From an uncultured Neomegalonema sp. (GTDB lineage Bacteria > Pseudomonadota > Alphaproteobacteria > Rhodobacterales > Rhodobacteraceae), in NCBI GenBank assembly GCA_937927905.1, contig CALFWP010000129.1:1-7992 (forward strand): a stretch of DNA of 7,992 bases. The letters run 5' to 3'. This document shows, one piece after another, positions 4,999 through 7,992 of this stretch. Both the position numbers and the translations under genes were made by a program. The first letter of the stretch is position 1, and the number at the start of each line of letters is the position of its first letter. The notes beneath the pieces are model-generated. The model was not told the origin of the DNA. It was given only the letters and a program-made list of their open reading frames with translations, and did not search any database.

Positions 4999-7992
4999 AT
5001 GTATAATTTCGTTACCGCTCTGTTGCTGTCCGCATTGCTCCCGGCCTCCGTCCAGGCGCAACCGGATGAGAAATACCTGACGATCAATGTACAACCGCCC
5101 TCGCCGCTAGAGGGCACCGCATCCGCCGGTGAAGCACTTATAAAAGATACATACCGTATTGATTTTAAAATAAGGAATACCAGTGAAATCCCCCTGCAGC
5201 TCAGACGCATCGCGCTGCGCCACACTGCAGGAATTGAGGTCATAGCTCCGGATAGTGACGGCCTGGACAACAATCACAACGGCACAGTTGACGAACCATT
5301 GGAGACCTTCGACCAACGCGACGGTCCCGCCGTGGCATGGCGGATTGCCGAGACCAAATCACTTATTCAGCCAGGGGGTATATTCGAGCGCACAGTAAAG
5401 GTCAGGATTGCTGAAGACGCCGATATCGGCATTGTGCAACGCCTGTCACTCGGCGCTGCCGCAACCGTTACGGAAACGACCATCCGGACTGAAGAAAACG
5501 TACTTTTCACGCTTGCCCCTCCGAAAACCCGGATGACCATAAATAATTCCGGCAGAGGAAAAGTGTTTTCAACCACACAGACCCCTTCGATTGAGGCAAA
5601 GGCGGTGTTACCGGCCGGCCGCGTAACCGCGCTTGATTTTACGTTTGAAGGTTCCCCCGCTGTCAGCGGGTTTCTGCGGACCGAAACATCCATAGGCGAC
5701 GGCATTTCCTGTAACACCGCCCCCGGGACATCCGTTACGGGCCGCCGTGTGACAGTATTATTCGGGGATTGCATTGTTTCAGCAGGTACTCCGCGCAGTG
5801 ATCGCACTCTTACAATAAAGGCCGCCGCGGTTTTCACTGACGCTGATCCGTTTGCCACAGCGGACGTTATTAGGGCACATCGCGCCTTACGGATAACCGG
5901 TACTTTAAGCACTGATGGAAAACAACTCGGTAAACAGATCACGGTCTCCGGCAATCTTTCCGGGCCTTTGCTCGGGGCGCAACTGCTATCCATGTCTGAT
6001 GAACCGGTCGATGCCGGTGACATGATCGAAGCTGTATACCGCATATCAAACAGAGGCGACGGAAATGCAACGGGACTTCGCCTGTCAGTTCCGGACACCG
6101 CAGTATTTGATTGCAGTGATATAGAGGTTACCGGTATCGGATACGGTCATGACACATGCGCTAAACCCTTTGAAATCTATGATATAAAAACCGGACAGTC
6201 TGATGATATCAGGGTCAAAGCACGCTTGCGGAATGACGCGCATCTGTCTGCGGATGCCGCCCTGAGACTGTTACTTTCTGATGTTGCGGGACGGGAGGTC
6301 ATTCTGCCGCCTGCGCTGATCAGCAAACGCACACCTGCACCGCCGGTTCTCAAGCTCGGGCCTGATACAGAATGGAGGCCGGATAAGGGACTGCTGACCA
6401 CGCGGGTCGGAGATTCGGGCAGCCTGCTGATCACCGGCGGCCTTGTAGAAGGACGGTACGAGGCCGGTATACGGATTCTCTCGCGGGTGGTTGATGCCCA
6501 GACCGGCACACCGGTCGCGCCTGCACCGCTATCGGTAAAACGTTTTACCGCTACGGTTCAGGGGCAACCAAAAACCGGCCTCTCCGCAAATGATATCACC
6601 ACCCGGACGGAAAACGGATGGAGTATCACCGTACATCCGCTGGGCATGCTGACCGTTCCGGTGTCCGATACAAAACCGCCGCAAACATTCCAAGCCAGCG
6701 CAGACATATTGCCGGGGGATATTCCACAAATCAGAAAAGGGCTGATTCTTGAAATACGGGCGGAACTTGCCCTGTTCGGCGACACGTTTGTCCGCGATGA
6801 CAGTCCGGTTGATCTGCTGATCATCGAACCGGACCTGGATCTGACCGTCCGCTCACCGGATGAGGACCGGACCATCAACCTCCACGATTCTGTGCCGGTT
6901 ATTGTATCAAGCTGTAATAGGGGAACCGCAGACGCCAAATCCGTGATCCTGGCTGCCTACCTCCCCCAGAGCCTGTTGCCGGATACAGTAGAGGACGCAC
7001 ATATTGCGATTTTTCCTTCCGAAGAAAGCACAGGGCACACCCGACATAAAAATTCCGGACCTGAAGCGGCCGGAGATATATTTTTCAACTCTGATGAAAA
7101 GGTTTTGCGCGGTGCGCTCGTCCCCGGTGCCGTCTTGAAACCCGGACACTGTCTGGCCCTTGATTTTGCCGTCCGGCGTTCAAATACATTTCTGGCGGAT
7201 CAGACAGCGGCCACAATCAACGCATCGCTGGAACCTTATACCGGCAAAACCGAGCTTTCATCGCGTATATATCCCGGGCTTTCAGGCGGGGAAATACGCT
7301 TTGAGCTGCCTGCAATCCTGTTCGGGCCTTTTTCAGAAAAACAGGTGTCGGATGAAACCGCCGTTTCGCACCGGCTATCGCTGGAAATTCCGGCTGCGGC
7401 CGGAGATCATACTGTCAATCTTTCCGTATCCGGGGGCACAGGCCTGGATTGGACGATACTACAACTCGACGAAACCGGAACCGCGAAGCCGTGGCGCAAC
7501 GGCACGACTGTTCAGGCCGGTGATGCAGTGACATTCAATCTAGAGGCGAAACTGCCGGTCGCAAAGCCACTGGGATGGATTGATACAACACTGGTCAGAG
7601 CAGTCGCCTTTTCCGGTAACGGCATTCCTGTATCAGCCTCAAGCCGTCTGATCACCCGCCGCGCTGATGTCTCCGGCGGACGCATCGACGTCACGAAAAC
7701 ACTGGCACTGGACAGGGATTGCGACGGAAGCCTCGGCGACGAACGCAATCAGGACGGATTGTTCGAACCGGTCAAGGATGCCGCACCCGGGGAGTGCGTG
7801 ATGTTCCGCATCGCCTTCAGGCATAACGGCAATAAAAACATGGAACGCATCATCATACGGGATCAGGTCCCGGCCGGAACAGCACTGCGTCCCGGAGCTG
7901 TCAGAGTGATTCATGCGCCGAAACCGATCACGTCCTACAAAACATCTCTGCCCGAACAGAGCCGGAAGGATGTGGTCTGGACATTTGAGGGA
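4999..7992 (+). CDS. Large secreted DUF11/Ig-like repeat protein, C-terminus beyond window
   Basis: This open frame runs without a stop from ATG 4999 to the window end: 998 residues, 3' incomplete. Residues 1-20 form a Sec signal peptide ending in LLLSALLPASVQA, with cleavage expected before Gln21; the n-region MYNF lacks the usual Lys/Arg, and there is no lipobox Cys. No ATG, GTG or TTG lies in frame for at least 140 bases upstream, supporting this start. The mature part is beta-rich and low in Cys. Segments near 44-75, 338-370, 630-660 and 927-965 resemble the DUF11 conserved repeat, best seen as PGECVMFRIAFRHNG at 930-944 followed by IIIRDQVPAGTALRPGAV. Asp-rich loops DSDGLDNNHNGTVDE (85-99) and DRDCDGSLGDERNQDG (905-920) recall calcium-binding or DUF11 lead-in loops. 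The eight cysteines occur as neighbouring pairs. A cell-surface or exported structural role is likely; the specific function is unknown. It is divergent from asd and has its own promoter. Confidence 0.9.
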   Translation, partial: MYNFVTALLLSALLPASVQAQPDEKYLTINVQPPSPLEGTASAGEALIKDTYRIDFKIRNTSEIPLQLRRIALRHTAGIEVIAPDSDGLDNNHNGTVDEPLETFDQRDGPAVAWRIAETKSLIQPGGIFERTVKVRIAEDADIGIVQRLSLGAAATVTETTIRTEENVLFTLAPPKTRMTINNSGRGKVFSTTQTPSIEAKAVLPAGRVTALDFTFEGSPAVSGFLRTETSIGDGISCNTAPGTSVTGRRVTVLFGDCIVSAGTPRSDRTLTIKAAAVFTDADPFATADVIRAHRALRITGTLSTDGKQLGKQITVSGNLSGPLLGAQLLSMSDEPVDAGDMIEAVYRISNRGDGNATGLRLSVPDTAVFDCSDIEVTGIGYGHDTCAKPFEIYDIKTGQSDDIRVKARLRNDAHLSADAALRLLLSDVAGREVILPPALISKRTPAPPVLKLGPDTEWRPDKGLLTTRVGDSGSLLITGGLVEGRYEAGIRILSRVVDAQTGTPVAPAPLSVKRFTATVQGQPKTGLSANDITTRTENGWSITVHPLGMLTVPVSDTKPPQTFQASADILPGDIPQIRKGLILEIRAELALFGDTFVRDDSPVDLLIIEPDLDLTVRSPDEDRTINLHDSVPVIVSSCNRGTADAKSVILAAYLPQSLLPDTVEDAHIAIFPSEESTGHTRHKNSGPEAAGDIFFNSDEKVLRGALVPGAVLKPGHCLALDFAVRRSNTFLADQTAATINASLEPYTGKTELSSRIYPGLSGGEIRFELPAILFGPFSEKQVSDETAVSHRLSLEIPAAAGDHTVNLSVSGGTGLDWTILQLDETGTAKPWRNGTTVQAGDAVTFNLEAKLPVAKPLGWIDTTLVRAVAFSGNGIPVSASSRLITRRADVSGGRIDVTKTLALDRDCDGSLGDERNQDGLFEPVKDAAPGECVMFRIAFRHNGNKNMERIIIRDQVPAGTALRPGAVRVIHAPKPITSYKTSLPEQSRKDVVWTFEG

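Noticed and set aside
4874..5080. Plus-strand frame of 68 codons starting with GTG
   Set aside because: It overlaps the exoprotein start in another frame, lacks a ribosome binding site and shows no recognisable features, while the exoprotein frame has a signal peptide.
5367..6098. Minus-strand open frame of 243 codons
   Set aside because: It is a shadow of the continuous plus-strand exoprotein frame, has no ribosome binding site or recognised motif, and similar short antisense frames occur all along this gene.

Overview
The window looks like an alphaproteobacterial chromosome. This rests on the character of the housekeeping proteins (AsdB, SecE, NusG, L11, L1), the tRNA-Trp/secE/nusG/rplK/rplA order and the moderately high GC. 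It is a judgement from remembered families, not a database search.

Left and centre (172-4729) are all on the minus strand. In transcription order they are asd (aspartate-semialdehyde dehydrogenase), tRNA-Trp(CCA), secE, nusG, rplK and rplA, then a strong intrinsic terminator, then an Ldh-family NAD(P)H oxidoreductase. The tRNA-to-rplA block is the conserved transcription/translation cluster: SecE is a translocase subunit, NusG couples RNA polymerase to ribosomes, and L11 and L1 are 50S proteins. The usual flanking genes are absent: no tuf upstream, and no rplJ-rplL-rpoB-rpoC downstream. The tRNA has a good sigma70-type promoter. The secE-nusG gap (237 bp) and the nusG-rplK gap (116 bp) are unusually long and contain inverted repeats that could act in the mRNA leaders. 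One of them carries a short motif shared with the L1-binding stalk of 23S rRNA, so it is a candidate for L1 autoregulation.

The right side (4999-7992, plus strand, divergent from asd) is one open frame that runs off the window: 998 codons of a secreted protein with a signal peptide, DUF11/Ig-like beta-domains, paired cysteines and Asp-rich loops. Its promoter is placed so that transcription should start on the A of the ATG, and no Shine-Dalgarno sequence is visible, so the mRNA is predicted to be leaderless. Four DUF11-like segments recur roughly every 290-300 residues.

No insertion sequence, CRISPR array, integrase or defence system was recognised. The least ordinary parts are the large repeat exoprotein with its leaderless start, the structured leaders of nusG and rplK, and the replaced active-site residues of the Ldh-family enzyme.
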